From: Rhodanobacter sp.
GTDB lineage: Bacteria > Pseudomonadota > Gammaproteobacteria > Xanthomonadales > Rhodanobacteraceae
DNA length: 38,910 nt
Assembly (NCBI GenBank): GCA_024711345.1
Contig: JANJTA010000023.1
Location: forward strand, 1-38,910
Direction: 5' to 3'
The notes under the pieces were generated by a model, which had not been told where the DNA came from, did not search any database, and saw only the letters and a program-made list of their open reading frames with translations. Numbering within the stretch: position 1 is the stretch's first letter; the number at the start of each line of letters is the position of its first letter. The translations under genes and the position numbers were made by a program. This document shows, one piece after another, positions 15,477 through 24,342 of this stretch.

Positions 15477-16987
15477 ACACGTACTGGGGCGCGACCTCGG
15501 CCTTTCTGCAGCTGGGATCCTGGCAGCACGTGCTGGTCTCGATGCAGTGGATCTTCATGATCTACTTCGTGGCGATCAACCTGGCCTACCTGATCCTCAA
15601 CTACATCTCCGCCTACCAGATCGTGCGCTACATGCGCGAGTACCGGGCCAACTACCTGCCACCCGGCCTGCGCGAATACCAGCCGCCGGTGAGCATCGTG
15701 CTGCCCGCGCACAACGAGGAGAAGTCGGTGGTGGCCTCGGTGCATTCGCTGCTCAAGACCAACTACCCCGAGTTCGAGATCGTGGTGGTCAACGACGGCT
15801 CCAGCGACCGCACCCGCAATGCGCTGATCGAGGCGTTCGGCCTGGTGAAGGTGCCCGAGGCCTATCGCGCGCGGCTGCAGACCGAGGAGGTCGTGGGCGT
15901 CTACGCTTCGGCGCGCTACCCGCACGTGCGCATGGTGGACAAGGTCAACGGCGGCAAGGCCGACGCGATCAACGCCGGCATCAACTGCGTGCGCTATCCG
16001 CTGTTCTGCGTGGTGGACGCCGACTGCATCCTGCAGCCGGAGAGCCTCTCGCGGGTGGTGCGGCCGTTCCTGGAGGACCGCCGCGTGGCGGCCACCGGTG
16101 GCGTGGTGCGCGTGCTCAACGGTTGCAAGGTCGCGGACGGCATGCTGTCCAAGGTAGGCCTGCCCGATCGCTGGCTGCCCGGCTTCCAGGTGATCGAGTA
16201 CCTGCGCGCGTTCCTGTTCGGGCGCATGGGGTGGTCGCCGATGAACGCGCTGCTGATCATCTCCGGCGCCTTCGGCGTGTTCTACAAGGAGCGCGTGATC
16301 GCCATCGGCGGCTACCGCGACGATACGGTGGGCGAGGACATGGACCTGGTGGTGCGCCTGCACCGCAACCTGCGCGAGGAGAAGCGCGACTACCGCATCG
16401 TGTTCGTGCCGGACCCGGTGTGCTGGACCGAGGTGCCCACGGACGTCGCCTCGCTGGGCAACCAGCGCGTGCGCTGGCAGCGCGGCCTGGCCGAAAGCCT
16501 GTGGTCGAACATCGGCCTGATGTTCAACCGCCGCGGCGGCGTGGTGGGCTGGGTGGCGTTCCCGTTCATGCTGCTGTTCGAGTTCCTCGGCCCGATCATC
16601 GAGGTGGTCGGCTATGTCTCGATGATCGTGCTGGCTCTGGCCGGGCTGGTGTCGCTGAAGGTGTTTCTGGTGTTCCTGGCGGCGGCGATCGGCATGGGCA
16701 TGCTGCTGTCGGTCAACGCGATGCTGCTGGAGGAACTGTCCTTCGGCCTCTACGCGCGGCCGGCGCAGCAGCTGCGGTTGTTCGCGGTCGCGGTGCTGGA
16801 AAACTTCGGCTACCGCCAGCTGAACTCCTGCTGGCGCTTCTACGGCACGCTGCTGTGGCTGTTCGGGCTGCGCAAGCACCATCGCTGGGGCCACATCCAG
16901 CGCGACGGTTCGTGGCACCACCACGACCAGCCGGAAAACGAAGCGATGCCGATCGACCAGGTTGCCGAAGGGAGCAAGCAGGCATGA
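15473..16987 (+). CDS. Processive family 2 glycosyltransferase (polysaccharide synthase)
   Basis: A 504-residue membrane synthase. One N-terminal helix (residues 20-48) precedes a cytoplasmic GT-A domain. Three or more membrane segments (about 350-440) follow. The catalytic set is complete: Asp108-Gly-Ser, Asp182-x-Asp184, Gly287-Glu-Asp289, and Gln331-Arg-Val-Arg-Trp335, the signature of processive enzymes such as PgaC/IcaA and hyaluronan synthase. It should polymerise an activated sugar and pass the chain across the inner membrane. UDP-GlcNAc is a fair guess from resemblance to PgaC but is not proven. No pgaA, pgaB or pgaD homologue is next to it. Both ends overlap neighbours by 4 bp. Confidence 0.88.
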   Translation: MNTYWGATSAFLQLGSWQHVLVSMQWIFMIYFVAINLAYLILNYISAYQIVRYMREYRANYLPPGLREYQPPVSIVLPAHNEEKSVVASVHSLLKTNYPEFEIVVVNDGSSDRTRNALIEAFGLVKVPEAYRARLQTEEVVGVYASARYPHVRMVDKVNGGKADAINAGINCVRYPLFCVVDADCILQPESLSRVVRPFLEDRRVAATGGVVRVLNGCKVADGMLSKVGLPDRWLPGFQVIEYLRAFLFGRMGWSPMNALLIISGAFGVFYKERVIAIGGYRDDTVGEDMDLVVRLHRNLREEKRDYRIVFVPDPVCWTEVPTDVASLGNQRVRWQRGLAESLWSNIGLMFNRRGGVVGWVAFPFMLLFEFLGPIIEVVGYVSMIVLALAGLVSLKVFLVFLAAAIGMGMLLSVNAMLLEELSFGLYARPAQQLRLFAVAVLENFGYRQLNSCWRFYGTLLWLFGLRKHHRWGHIQRDGSWHHHDQPENEAMPIDQVAEGSKQA

Positions 16988-18246
16988 GGCACAGGAATCC
17001 CTCCCGCAAGTCGCGTATCGGCTGGCCGCTGCTGCTGGCCCTGGCAGCGTCTTCGCCCTGCCTCATGGCGCAGACCGCCAGCGCCGACGCGCTGACCACC
17101 CAGTTGGTGCAGATCCGCCAGCTCGCCACCGGTGGCCAGCGGTCGCTGGCCATCCAGCGCTACACCGCGTTGCTGGCCGAACACCCCGGCAACGGCGACC
17201 TGCTGCTGGCGCGCGGGCGCACCTACGCCTGGGACGGGCAGTACGCCGCCGCCGAAAGCGACCTGCGCCAGGTGGTGCAGCAGAGCCCGGCGTATGCCGA
17301 CGCCTGGTCGGCGCTGGGCGACGCCTATCGCTGGAGCGGTCGCCCGCAGCAGGCCGCCGACGCCTATGCGCACTGGGTGGCGCTGGCGCCGAACGACCCG
17401 GCGGCGCGCATGGCGCGTGGCGCTGCCTTGCGCGATGCCGGCCAGAGCGAGGCCGCCCGTGCCGATTTCGACGCGGCCGCGGCACGCGGGGCCAACCCCG
17501 CCGAGATCGCCAGCCTGCAGCAAAGCCTGCTGCCGCGCGCGGTCTATGCCAGCCGGGGCTATCGCTGGGGCGTCAACGCCGGCTGGGGCTACACCGGGTT
17601 CAGCGGCGGCCGGCAGGACTGGAACGATACCGACCTGTCGCTGCGGCGCTACTTCGATCGCGGCTCGCTCGCGCTGGAACTGCTGCGTGCCGACCACTTC
17701 GGCCGCAGCGACACGGCCTGGGCCCTGGACGGCTACGTCTCGCTGTGGTCGCGCGCCTACGCCAACCTGCGTTACCAGCAGGGCCCCGCCAGCGGCATCC
17801 TGCCGAAGCGGGCGTGGCGCATGGAAGTGTTCCAGGGCGTGGGCAGCGGCTGGGAGCTGTCGGCCAGCGTCGACCAGCTGCGCTTCGGCGGCAACACCGA
17901 CTTCTACGGCATCGGCGTGGGCCGCTACGTCGGCAACTGGTATGCCCGCTACAAGCTGCAGTACGTGCCGGGCGTGGGCTCCGGCAGCTGGAGCAACCGT
18001 TTCGTGCTGCGCAACTACTACCGCGGCGATGCCGACGACTACCTGGAGCTGAGCGCCAGCAGCGGCCGCAGCACCGACATGGACCGCTTCGGCACCGTGG
18101 TACGCAACAGCAATGCCGCCATCGGCGTGTCCTGGGCGCACTACCTTTCGTCGCACTGGGGATTCAAGCTGGGTGCCGGCTACGCCAGCGACGAGGACGG
18201 CTACGACGAACGGCGACTGTGGCTGACGCTGTACGCGCGCTGGTGA
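16984..18246 (+). CDS. TPR plus YaiO-type outer-membrane beta-barrel protein
   Basis: A 420-residue protein. It has a signal peptide to about residue 29 (LMA-Q), then TPR-like helices (residues 35-175, e.g. GNGDLLLARGRTYAWDGQYAAAESDLRQ shortened here to its repeat core), and then a barrel from about 190. The barrel is rich in alternating aromatic and small residues (GYRWGVNAGWGYTGFSGG) and ends in LTLYARW, a C-terminal aromatic typical of outer-membrane proteins. YaiO proteins sit beside GT2 genes in E. coli (yaiP/yaiO). The likely role is export of the polymer, as TPR-barrel porins such as PgaA or BcsC do, though this barrel is smaller. The start overlaps the glycosyltransferase stop. Confidence 0.85.
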   Translation: MRHRNPSRKSRIGWPLLLALAASSPCLMAQTASADALTTQLVQIRQLATGGQRSLAIQRYTALLAEHPGNGDLLLARGRTYAWDGQYAAAESDLRQVVQQSPAYADAWSALGDAYRWSGRPQQAADAYAHWVALAPNDPAARMARGAALRDAGQSEAARADFDAAAARGANPAEIASLQQSLLPRAVYASRGYRWGVNAGWGYTGFSGGRQDWNDTDLSLRRYFDRGSLALELLRADHFGRSDTAWALDGYVSLWSRAYANLRYQQGPASGILPKRAWRMEVFQGVGSGWELSASVDQLRFGGNTDFYGIGVGRYVGNWYARYKLQYVPGVGSGSWSNRFVLRNYYRGDADDYLELSASSGRSTDMDRFGTVVRNSNAAIGVSWAHYLSSHWGFKLGAGYASDEDGYDERRLWLTLYARW

Positions 18247-18259
18247 GCGGGCCGCGTCG

Positions 18260-20623
18260 ATGAGCACGACGCGCCAGGCCTGGTCGCGCTTCGCCGCGCT
18301 GTTCCCGGCCTTGCTGCCGGCGCAGTTCGTGCTGGCGGCAGGCGCGCTCGTCCATGGCGTCGGCCGCGGCGACCACCAGAAGTGGGCCGTGGCCGGCGTC
18401 GCGCTGGCGCAGGCGGCCGTGGCGCTGCTACGCGCGGCGCCGTTTCTGCTGCTGCTGTCGCTGCCGCTGCTGGCCTTGCCGCGGCCGCGCCTGCGCGTCG
18501 CGGCGGTGGCCGTGGCCTGGTCGTTGTTCATCGTGATGCAGGTGGCGCTCGACCAGTACTTCCAGGTAGCGCGGGTGCCGCTGGGGGCGGATCTGTTCGG
18601 CTACAGCGTGGCGGAAATCCGCACCACGCTGTCCGGCGAGCTGCCGTCCGATCCGTACGGCGTACTGGCCTGGGTTCTGCCCTTGCTGGTGTTGTGGGGC
18701 GGTCTGTACGTGTGCACGCGCTGGCGCGCCGGCGGCTCCGGGCGCGGGACCACGTGGCTGCTGGCGGCAGGCCTGCTGGCGTGGCTGCTGCCGCTGCCGA
18801 CCGGGGCGCGCGTGTTGAGGGACGATGCGGCACGCGAGCTGGCCAGCAACAAGCTGGCGTGGTTCTGCGCCGATGTCTGGCGCTGGTCCGGACGCGGTGC
18901 CGTGGCGGCACCGGCCACCGCCCAGGCGAGCGCCGTGGCCGATCCGGGCGAGCCGCCGCTGGATCCGCGTTTTCCGTTCCTGCGCGACGAGCACACGCCG
19001 GACACGCTCGGTGCGTACTTCGCGCCCACCAGCGACGGCCGCCCGCCCAACCTGGTGGTGATCGTGGTCGAAGGGCTGGGGCGTTCGTTCTCCGGTCCGC
19101 AGGCGTCGCTGGGCAGCTTCACGCCGTTCCTCGATGAACTCGTCGGGCGCAGCCTGTACTTCGACAACTTCCTGGCCAACCAGGGCCGCACCTTCGGTGT
19201 GCTGCCCAGCCTGTTCAACTCCGCGCCGTTCGCCAGGGCGGGTTTCACCGCGCTGGGCGAGCGCATGCCGCCGGGCCCGGGGCTGTTCAGCCTGCTGGGG
19301 CAGCAGGGCTACCACACCGCGTTCTACAACGGCACCGACACCCGTTTCGACAACGAGCGCGCCTTCCTGCAGCTGCAGGGCGTGCAGCATCTGGTGGACC
19401 TGCAGAATTTCGGCGCCGGCTACCAGCGCAACCCGTTCAGCGAATGGGGCTACCCGGACGGCGAACTGGTCTCGCGCGTGCTGGCCGACAGCGCGCAGTT
19501 GCAGACGCCATTCCTGCTGGCGATGCAGACCATCTCCATGCATCCCGCCTACAAGTTTCCCGGCCAGGATACTTACCTCGCGCGCTTCGAACAGCGCCTG
19601 CGCGAGCTGCGCATCGACGCGGCGCGGCGCGCGGACTACCGCGCCGACGCCGCCATCTACAGCACCATCCTCTACACCGACGCGCAGCTGCGCCGCTACT
19701 TCGACGCGGTGGCGAAGCGGCCGTGGTACGCGAACACCATTTTCGTGATCACCGGCGACCATCGCCTGCCGGAAATCCCGATGGGCGAGCACCTCGACCG
19801 CTACCACGTGCCGCTGATCATCTACTCGCCGCTGCTCCGCCAGGCCAGGCGCATCCGCGCGGTGTCCTCGCAGCTGGACGTCACGCCGTCGTTGCTGGCG
19901 TTGCTGTCGCACACTTACGGGTTGCAGCGGCCGGCGCGCACGCCGTGGCTGGGCAGCGGCCTGGACCTGGCCGACAGCTTCCGCAACATCCATCAGCTGC
20001 CCCTGCTGCAGACCAAGACCAGCGCGCCGGACTACCTGGCCGGGCGCTGGTGGCTGCATCAGGGGAAGCTGTTCGAACTGCGCGAGGGCATGCATCTGGC
20101 AGCGGTCGACGATGCGCCCACGCGTGACTGGGTGACGCGGCGCCTGCAGCGCTACGAGCAGGCCAACGCGATTTTCCTGCAGTGGCTGCAGCTTGCCCCC
20201 GACGGTGCCACGCCGCCGCTGGTGGCGTACCGGGAGGCCGCGCAGGAGGCGCCGCCCATCGACGCGGCGCCGCTCATGCGCGGCCTGTCGACGGCATCGG
20301 CCGAGCTGAGCGTTGCCGGCCAGGGCGTGCAGCTGACGGCCACATTCAGCAACGGCGATGCGCAGCCGAGCCGCGCCTTCGTGCCGCTGGCGGTGCTCAC
20401 CGCCGAGGATGGCCGCGAACTGCAGGAAGTTTCCGGTCGTGCCCTGCAGCTCGCGGCGCATGGCCAGCAGCAGGTGCAGCTGACCCTGCAGCGGCCGGGC
20501 GCCTGCAGCCGCCGCTGCTACGTATCGGTGTTCCCCTCCGATCCGCAAACCGGCCGGGCGATCGGGCAGGGACGCTACCATGTGCCGCTGGATGTCCAGG
20601 CCACGGCAGGAAACGCGCCATGA
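18260..20623 (+). CDS. Membrane sulfatase / phosphoglycerol-transferase-like enzyme with extra C-terminal domain
   Basis: A 787-residue protein. About five membrane helices fill the first 180 residues. The periplasmic alkaline-phosphatase-type domain spans about 260-560, with Glu271 in VVEGLGRSF, the probable nucleophile Thr311 in NQGRTFGVLP, and Gly499-Asp500-His501 near its end. After residue 620 comes a region unlike the LTA-synthase family: beta-rich, with one Cys pair (CSRRC), perhaps a beta-sandwich that binds glycan. It would add a phosphoglycerol, phosphoethanolamine or similar group to the polymer made by the operon; this is inference. It starts 13 bp after the barrel gene and its stop overlaps the next start. 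It is separate from the homologue at 4723. Confidence 0.83.
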   Translation: MSTTRQAWSRFAALFPALLPAQFVLAAGALVHGVGRGDHQKWAVAGVALAQAAVALLRAAPFLLLLSLPLLALPRPRLRVAAVAVAWSLFIVMQVALDQYFQVARVPLGADLFGYSVAEIRTTLSGELPSDPYGVLAWVLPLLVLWGGLYVCTRWRAGGSGRGTTWLLAAGLLAWLLPLPTGARVLRDDAARELASNKLAWFCADVWRWSGRGAVAAPATAQASAVADPGEPPLDPRFPFLRDEHTPDTLGAYFAPTSDGRPPNLVVIVVEGLGRSFSGPQASLGSFTPFLDELVGRSLYFDNFLANQGRTFGVLPSLFNSAPFARAGFTALGERMPPGPGLFSLLGQQGYHTAFYNGTDTRFDNERAFLQLQGVQHLVDLQNFGAGYQRNPFSEWGYPDGELVSRVLADSAQLQTPFLLAMQTISMHPAYKFPGQDTYLARFEQRLRELRIDAARRADYRADAAIYSTILYTDAQLRRYFDAVAKRPWYANTIFVITGDHRLPEIPMGEHLDRYHVPLIIYSPLLRQARRIRAVSSQLDVTPSLLALLSHTYGLQRPARTPWLGSGLDLADSFRNIHQLPLLQTKTSAPDYLAGRWWLHQGKLFELREGMHLAAVDDAPTRDWVTRRLQRYEQANAIFLQWLQLAPDGATPPLVAYREAAQEAPPIDAAPLMRGLSTASAELSVAGQGVQLTATFSNGDAQPSRAFVPLAVLTAEDGRELQEVSGRALQLAAHGQQQVQLTLQRPGACSRRCYVSVFPSDPQTGRAIGQGRYHVPLDVQATAGNAP

Positions 20624-21555
20624 TCGGTCTCTCCCGCGTGTGCCTGCTGCTGGCGCTGTGCGCGATGCCGCTCGGCGCCATGGCGCAGGCCAGTCGCGCC
20701 GTGTGGACCTGGGAAGCGGAGTCCTACGCCATGGTCGAGGACCCGGCCGTGGCGCAGGAAGCGGTGGACTATTTGCAGTCGCAGCACATCGACACCGTGT
20801 ACCTGTACGCCGACGCGTACCGCGGCCGCAACCTGCTCGTCGAGCGGCCCGAGCTGTATCGCGCCTTCATCGAGCAGCTGCACCGACGGCACATGAAGGT
20901 GTATGCGCTGCTGGGTTCGGCCTATCTGCATACCGAGCACTACGTGCTGCCCGCCTATCGCCGGCAGGCCGAGGCGATGTTGCGCCGGGTGCTGCAGTAC
21001 AACGCCGCCGCGCCGGCGGTGGCGCGCTTCGACGGCGTCAACCTGGACATCGAGCCGCACATCCTCGACGAGTGGAGCGACAGCACTCGCGAGCGCCTGC
21101 TGGCCGGTTTCCTGGACATGGGCGAGGCGCTGATGAAGCTCAAGCGCGAGTACCACGCCAGCCTGGCCGTGGGGCCGGCCATCCCGTTCTGGCTGGACGG
21201 CATCGAGCTGGAACGCAACGGCGCCCGGCGCCCGGTCAGCGAGCACGCCATCGACCTGTTCGACTACGTCGCCCTGATGGACTACCGGCACAAGGCCGCG
21301 GGCCGCGACAGCATCCTCTCGCACGCCGCCAGCGAGATCGCCTACGCCGACCGCGTCGGCAAGAAAGTGGTGGTCGGTCTGGAGGTCTCGCCCAACGAGC
21401 TGGACAAGGTCACCTTCGACCGGGTCGGCCCGAAGGTGTTCGAGCAGGCCGTGGGCACCGTGGAGCAGGCCTTGCGCGGCGATCCGTCGTTCGCCGGCTT
21501 CGCCATCCACCATTACCGCACCTACCGCCACTGGATCGAACGGCATCGGGAGTGA
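20620..21555 (+). CDS. Secreted TIM-barrel glycoside-hydrolase-like protein
   Basis: A 311-residue protein with a signal peptide ending AMA-Q (residue 22-23). The body reads as a beta/alpha barrel: strand VYLYAD near 60, KVYALLG near 95, and Phe137-Asp-Gly-Val-Asn-Leu-Asp143-Ile-Glu145-Pro. This last block is like the DxxDxDxE catalytic strand of GH18-type enzymes, with Glu145 as candidate acid. VALMDYRHKA and VVVGLEVSP give later strands. It probably cuts or trims the polymer in the periplasm. No named family can be assigned with certainty. ATGA overlap with the previous gene makes it the fifth coupled member of the operon. Confidence 0.75.
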   Translation: MIGLSRVCLLLALCAMPLGAMAQASRAVWTWEAESYAMVEDPAVAQEAVDYLQSQHIDTVYLYADAYRGRNLLVERPELYRAFIEQLHRRHMKVYALLGSAYLHTEHYVLPAYRRQAEAMLRRVLQYNAAAPAVARFDGVNLDIEPHILDEWSDSTRERLLAGFLDMGEALMKLKREYHASLAVGPAIPFWLDGIELERNGARRPVSEHAIDLFDYVALMDYRHKAAGRDSILSHAASEIAYADRVGKKVVVGLEVSPNELDKVTFDRVGPKVFEQAVGTVEQALRGDPSFAGFAIHHYRTYRHWIERHRE

Positions 21556-21604
21556 GCACGGCGGTGCGGCGCCGGCGTCCGCCGCGTTCGCTTATGCTGC
21601 ACGG

Positions 21605-22645
21605 ATGTCCGCCGTCGAACCGCCGCTTGCCGCCCGGGTGCAGGTGATCGCCCATCGCGGCGCCAGTGCGCACCTGCCGGAGCACACGCTGGCCGCGTAT
21701 GCGCGGGCGATCGCCGATGGCGCCGACTTCATCGAGCCGGACCTGGTGATGACCAGGGACGGCGTGCTGCTGGCGCGCCACGAGAACGAGATCGGCGGCA
21801 CCACCGACGTGGCCGATCACCCGCGGTTCGCCGCGCGCCGCACCCGCAAGAGCATCGACGGCGAGCCGGTCGACGGCTGGTTCTGCGAGGACTTCACCCT
21901 GGCCGAGCTGACCACGCTGCGCGCACGCGAACGGCTGCCGCAGTTGCGCGGCACGCGGCACGACGGCGAATTTCCGCTGGCCACGCTGGAGGCGATCATC
22001 GCCCTGCTGGCCGCCGAGTCCGCCGCGCGCGGGCGCCTGATCGGGCTCATCCCGGAGCTCAAGCATTCCAGCTATTTCCGCGGCATCGGCCTGCCGATGG
22101 AGGATGCGCTGCTGACCGCGCTGGCCGCGCACGCATACACGCGGCGCGCGCCGGTGGAGATCCAGTCGTTCGAGATCGGCAACCTGAAGTACCTGCGCAA
22201 CCGGCTCGCCGACGGCACGCGCGGCAACTTCCGCCTGCTGCAACTGCTGGGCGACGCCGGCGAGCAGCCGTATGACGTGGTCGCCGCAGGTGGCAGCCTC
22301 GACTACGCGCAGATGATGACGCCGGCCGGCCTGCGCGCCATCGCCGCCTATGCGGATGCGATCGGCCCGAATGTGCGCGCGATCATTCCGCTGGCGCCGG
22401 ACGGCCGGCTCGGCACGCCCACCGCGCTGGTGCGCGACGCGCATGCCGCCGGCCTGGAAGTGCACCCGTACACGTTTCGCCCCGAGAACGGCTTCCTGCC
22501 GCGGAACCTGTGGCAAGGCAGCGACCCGCGCCAAGTCAACGCGGCCGGTTCGATCGCCGAGATCCGCGCCTATCTCGCCGCCGGCATCGATGCGTTCTTC
22601 ACCGACGACCCGGCACTCGGGCGCCAGGCGCTGGAGCGGCGCTGA
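21605..22645 (+). CDS. glpQ: Glycerophosphodiester phosphodiesterase (GlpQ-type)
   Basis: A 346-residue GDPD enzyme that splits glycerophosphodiesters to glycerol 3-phosphate and an alcohol. It shows IAHRGASAHLPEHT (catalytic His), DFIEPDLVMTRDG (metal-binding Glu and Asp) and the ARHEN motif. The long insertion with GLIPELKH and the total length match periplasmic GlpQ and not the short cytoplasmic UgpQ. Yet no signal peptide is visible, since the product begins directly with the domain. It may act in the cytoplasm, or the true start is different. It lies 49 bp after the polysaccharide operon and could be co-transcribed. If the operon's polymer carries glycerophosphate, this enzyme could recycle it, which is speculative. 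Confidence 0.85.
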   Translation: MSAVEPPLAARVQVIAHRGASAHLPEHTLAAYARAIADGADFIEPDLVMTRDGVLLARHENEIGGTTDVADHPRFAARRTRKSIDGEPVDGWFCEDFTLAELTTLRARERLPQLRGTRHDGEFPLATLEAIIALLAAESAARGRLIGLIPELKHSSYFRGIGLPMEDALLTALAAHAYTRRAPVEIQSFEIGNLKYLRNRLADGTRGNFRLLQLLGDAGEQPYDVVAAGGSLDYAQMMTPAGLRAIAAYADAIGPNVRAIIPLAPDGRLGTPTALVRDAHAAGLEVHPYTFRPENGFLPRNLWQGSDPRQVNAAGSIAEIRAYLAAGIDAFFTDDPALGRQALERR

Positions 22646-22666
22646 CGCCGCAGCGCCGCTCCAGCG
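22629..22666. terminator. Bidirectional 16-bp perfect hairpin
   Basis: CGCTGGAGCGGCGCTG pairs without mismatch with CAGCGCCGCTCCAGCG around a six-base loop ACGCCG. It covers the glpQ stop codon and lies 8 bp before the stop of the convergent lipoprotein gene. It lacks a U-tract, but strength and position fit a shared terminator. Confidence 0.65.
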
Positions 22667-22674
22667 ACGCCGGC

Positions 22675-23247
22675 TCAGCTCTTGCCGATCTGGAAATCCT
22701 GCTTGGCCACCGGTTTGCCGTCGAGCGAGATCTCGACCTTGTACTTGCCTGCCGGCCACAGGTCGGGGTTCTGCACCTTGAACGTGGTGATGGCAGGGCC
22801 GTCGGTGGCGATCGACTGGCTGATGCTGCTGACCAGCTGGCCCTCGCCTTCCAGGTAGCTCCACTTCGCGTTGAGCGTGGCGCCCTGGGTGCTGCCTTCG
22901 GTGGCGACGGTGGCGTAGAGCGTCTTGTCGGTGGTGGCGAAACTGTCGCTGGCGCGCACCACCTGGTGCTCGGCGTTGACCGCGCTGCCCAGGGTGAGCT
23001 TGGCCACCGTGAACGGCGCGACCGGCGGCGTGGCCACCGAGCTGGCACCGGCCGCGCCGACCGTGCCGGCGGCCGGCGGCACCGCCACGCTGGCGGCGGG
23101 CCGCGGAGCGGAGGTGGTGGCGGCCGGGGCGGTGCTGGCCGGGGCCGGAGCACTGGCGGGGGCGGGCGCGTTCTTGCCGCAGCCGCCGAGCAGCAGGCCG
23201 GTGAGGAGGGTGGCGTACAGCGCGACGGAATGCATGGATCGGGTCAT
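22675..23247 (-). CDS. Hypothetical lipoprotein with Ala/Pro-rich linker
   Basis: A 190-residue protein. The signal peptide ends in the lipobox LLGGC (Cys23). A long Ala/Pro/Ser/Thr linker (residues about 27-75) suggests a spacer reaching away from the membrane. The C-terminal 110 residues are beta-rich with no motif I recognise (SYLEGEGQLVSS, PAGKYKVEISLDGKPVAKQDFQ); the end reads like an Ig-like or accessory beta-sandwich seen in other xanthomonad lipoproteins. GGAG lies 5 nt before the start. It is convergent with glpQ and upstream of nothing obvious. Function unknown. Confidence 0.8.
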   Translation of the reverse strand: MTRSMHSVALYATLLTGLLLGGCGKNAPAPASAPAPASTAPAATTSAPRPAASVAVPPAAGTVGAAGASSVATPPVAPFTVAKLTLGSAVNAEHQVVRASDSFATTDKTLYATVATEGSTQGATLNAKWSYLEGEGQLVSSISQSIATDGPAITTFKVQNPDLWPAGKYKVEISLDGKPVAKQDFQIGKS

Positions 23248-23377
23248 GGGAACTCCGCTGTCGATGCCGGCCCGTGGCCGGTGGTCGGAAACGAGGCTAG
23301 CGCGGCCGATCTGAAGCGACGATTACCGAGGGCGCCGTCGGCCGAACGTCCACGCGGCGTCAACGCGCGCTGGCGGC

Positions 23378-24202
23378 CTACTGGCGCACCGTGCGCGGAT
23401 TGCCCGAGGTCGCCGGCGTGCTGCTGCGGAACGGGTTGATGTCCAGCCCGCCGCGGCGGGTATAGCGCGCGTGCACGCTGAGTTGCTGCGGCGCGCAGCG
23501 GCGGGTCAGGTCGACGAAGATGCGCTCCACGCACTGCTCGTGGAATTCGTTGTGGGTGCGGAACGAAATCAGGTAGCGCAGCAGCCCGGCGTGGTCGATC
23601 GGCGCGCCGCGGTAGGCGATCTGCACGCTGCCCCAGTCGGGCTGGCCGGTGACCGGACAATTCGAGCGCAGCAGGTGCGACACCAGCGTTTCGTCCACCG
23701 CCGTTGCCGTGGCGTCCGCGCGCAGATAGTCGGGACGCGGCGGGCCGTAGTGGTCGATGGCGAGGTCCTGGTCGTCGAGCAGCCGGCCGTCCAGCGCGAC
23801 CACCGGCAGCGCGTCGGCGCGCGCGTCACGCAGCTGTACGCCGACCACCGCGCCGGCCGCCGCGGAGAGGTCGCGCACCAGGGTGGCGGCGAGAGCGGCG
23901 GCGTCGGCAAGGCGCTCCTGCGCGAAGCCGTTCAGGTACAGCTTGAACGACTTCGATTCGATGATCTGCGGCGATGCCGCCGGCACGCGGAATTCGGCCA
24001 GCGCCACCTGCGGTTTGCCGCGCAGGTCGAGCCACGACAGTTCGTAGGCGTTCCAGACGTCCACGCCGTGAAACGGCAGGGTTTCCGCCATGCCGAGCTC
24101 CGCGCGCTTGTCCGCGCGCGGGATCGGAAACAGCAGGCCGGGGTCGTAGCGGTCGGCGTAGGCGGTGTCCTTGCCCAGCGGGGAGTGTTCGGGGGTACTC
24201 AT
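23378..24202 (-). CDS. queF: NADPH-dependent 7-cyano-7-deazaguanine reductase
   Basis: A 274-residue protein of the long, two-domain (YqcD, E. coli) QueF type. It reduces preQ0 to preQ1 in queuosine biosynthesis. The QueF motif [12 protein letters not shown] starts at residue 82. The catalytic Cys182 lies in [12 protein letters not shown] with Asp189 beside it, and [12 protein letters not shown] provides substrate and NADPH contacts. Length agrees with E. coli QueF (282). The start is the only plausible ATG before the conserved N-terminus; its ribosome site is weak. No other que gene is in the window. Confidence 0.95.
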   Translation of the reverse strand: MSTPEHSPLGKDTAYADRYDPGLLFPIPRADKRAELGMAETLPFHGVDVWNAYELSWLDLRGKPQVALAEFRVPAASPQIIESKSFKLYLNGFAQERLADAAALAATLVRDLSAAAGAVVGVQLRDARADALPVVALDGRLLDDQDLAIDHYGPPRPDYLRADATATAVDETLVSHLLRSNCPVTGQPDWGSVQIAYRGAPIDHAGLLRYLISFRTHNEFHEQCVERIFVDLTRRCAPQQLSVHARYTRRGGLDINPFRSSTPATSGNPRTVRQ

Positions 24203-24238
24203 GCGCGAAAGTTTACCCCGTCGCCTTGGCGGGAACCT

Positions 24239-24304
24239 GCTCGCGGGCGATGCTCCTGCTTTTGCGAATCCCGACCCACCTTCCCCAAAGCATCGCCCGC
24301 GAGC
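24239..24304. repeat. 16-bp perfect inverted repeat between queF and the reductase gene
   Basis: GCTCGCGGGCGATGCT (24239-24254) is the exact complement of AGCATCGCCCGCGAGC (24289-24304), with a 34-nt spacer. Arms of this kind (GCTCGCGGGCGAT) recur between genes in Pseudomonas and Xanthomonadales as palindromic repeat units. It sits upstream of queF and downstream of the aldo/keto reductase on the minus strand, so it may also terminate the latter. Confidence 0.6.
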
Positions 24305-24342
24305 GGGCGCCTACGGCGCGGTCGATTCCCCGATTTCGTGCC

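Noticed and set aside
14415..16987. Assignment of the operon as pga/hms (PNAG)
   Set aside because: The synthase motifs fit PgaC, but PgaA, the PgaB deacetylase and PgaD are absent and HEAT, YaiO and sulfatase genes are not part of pga.
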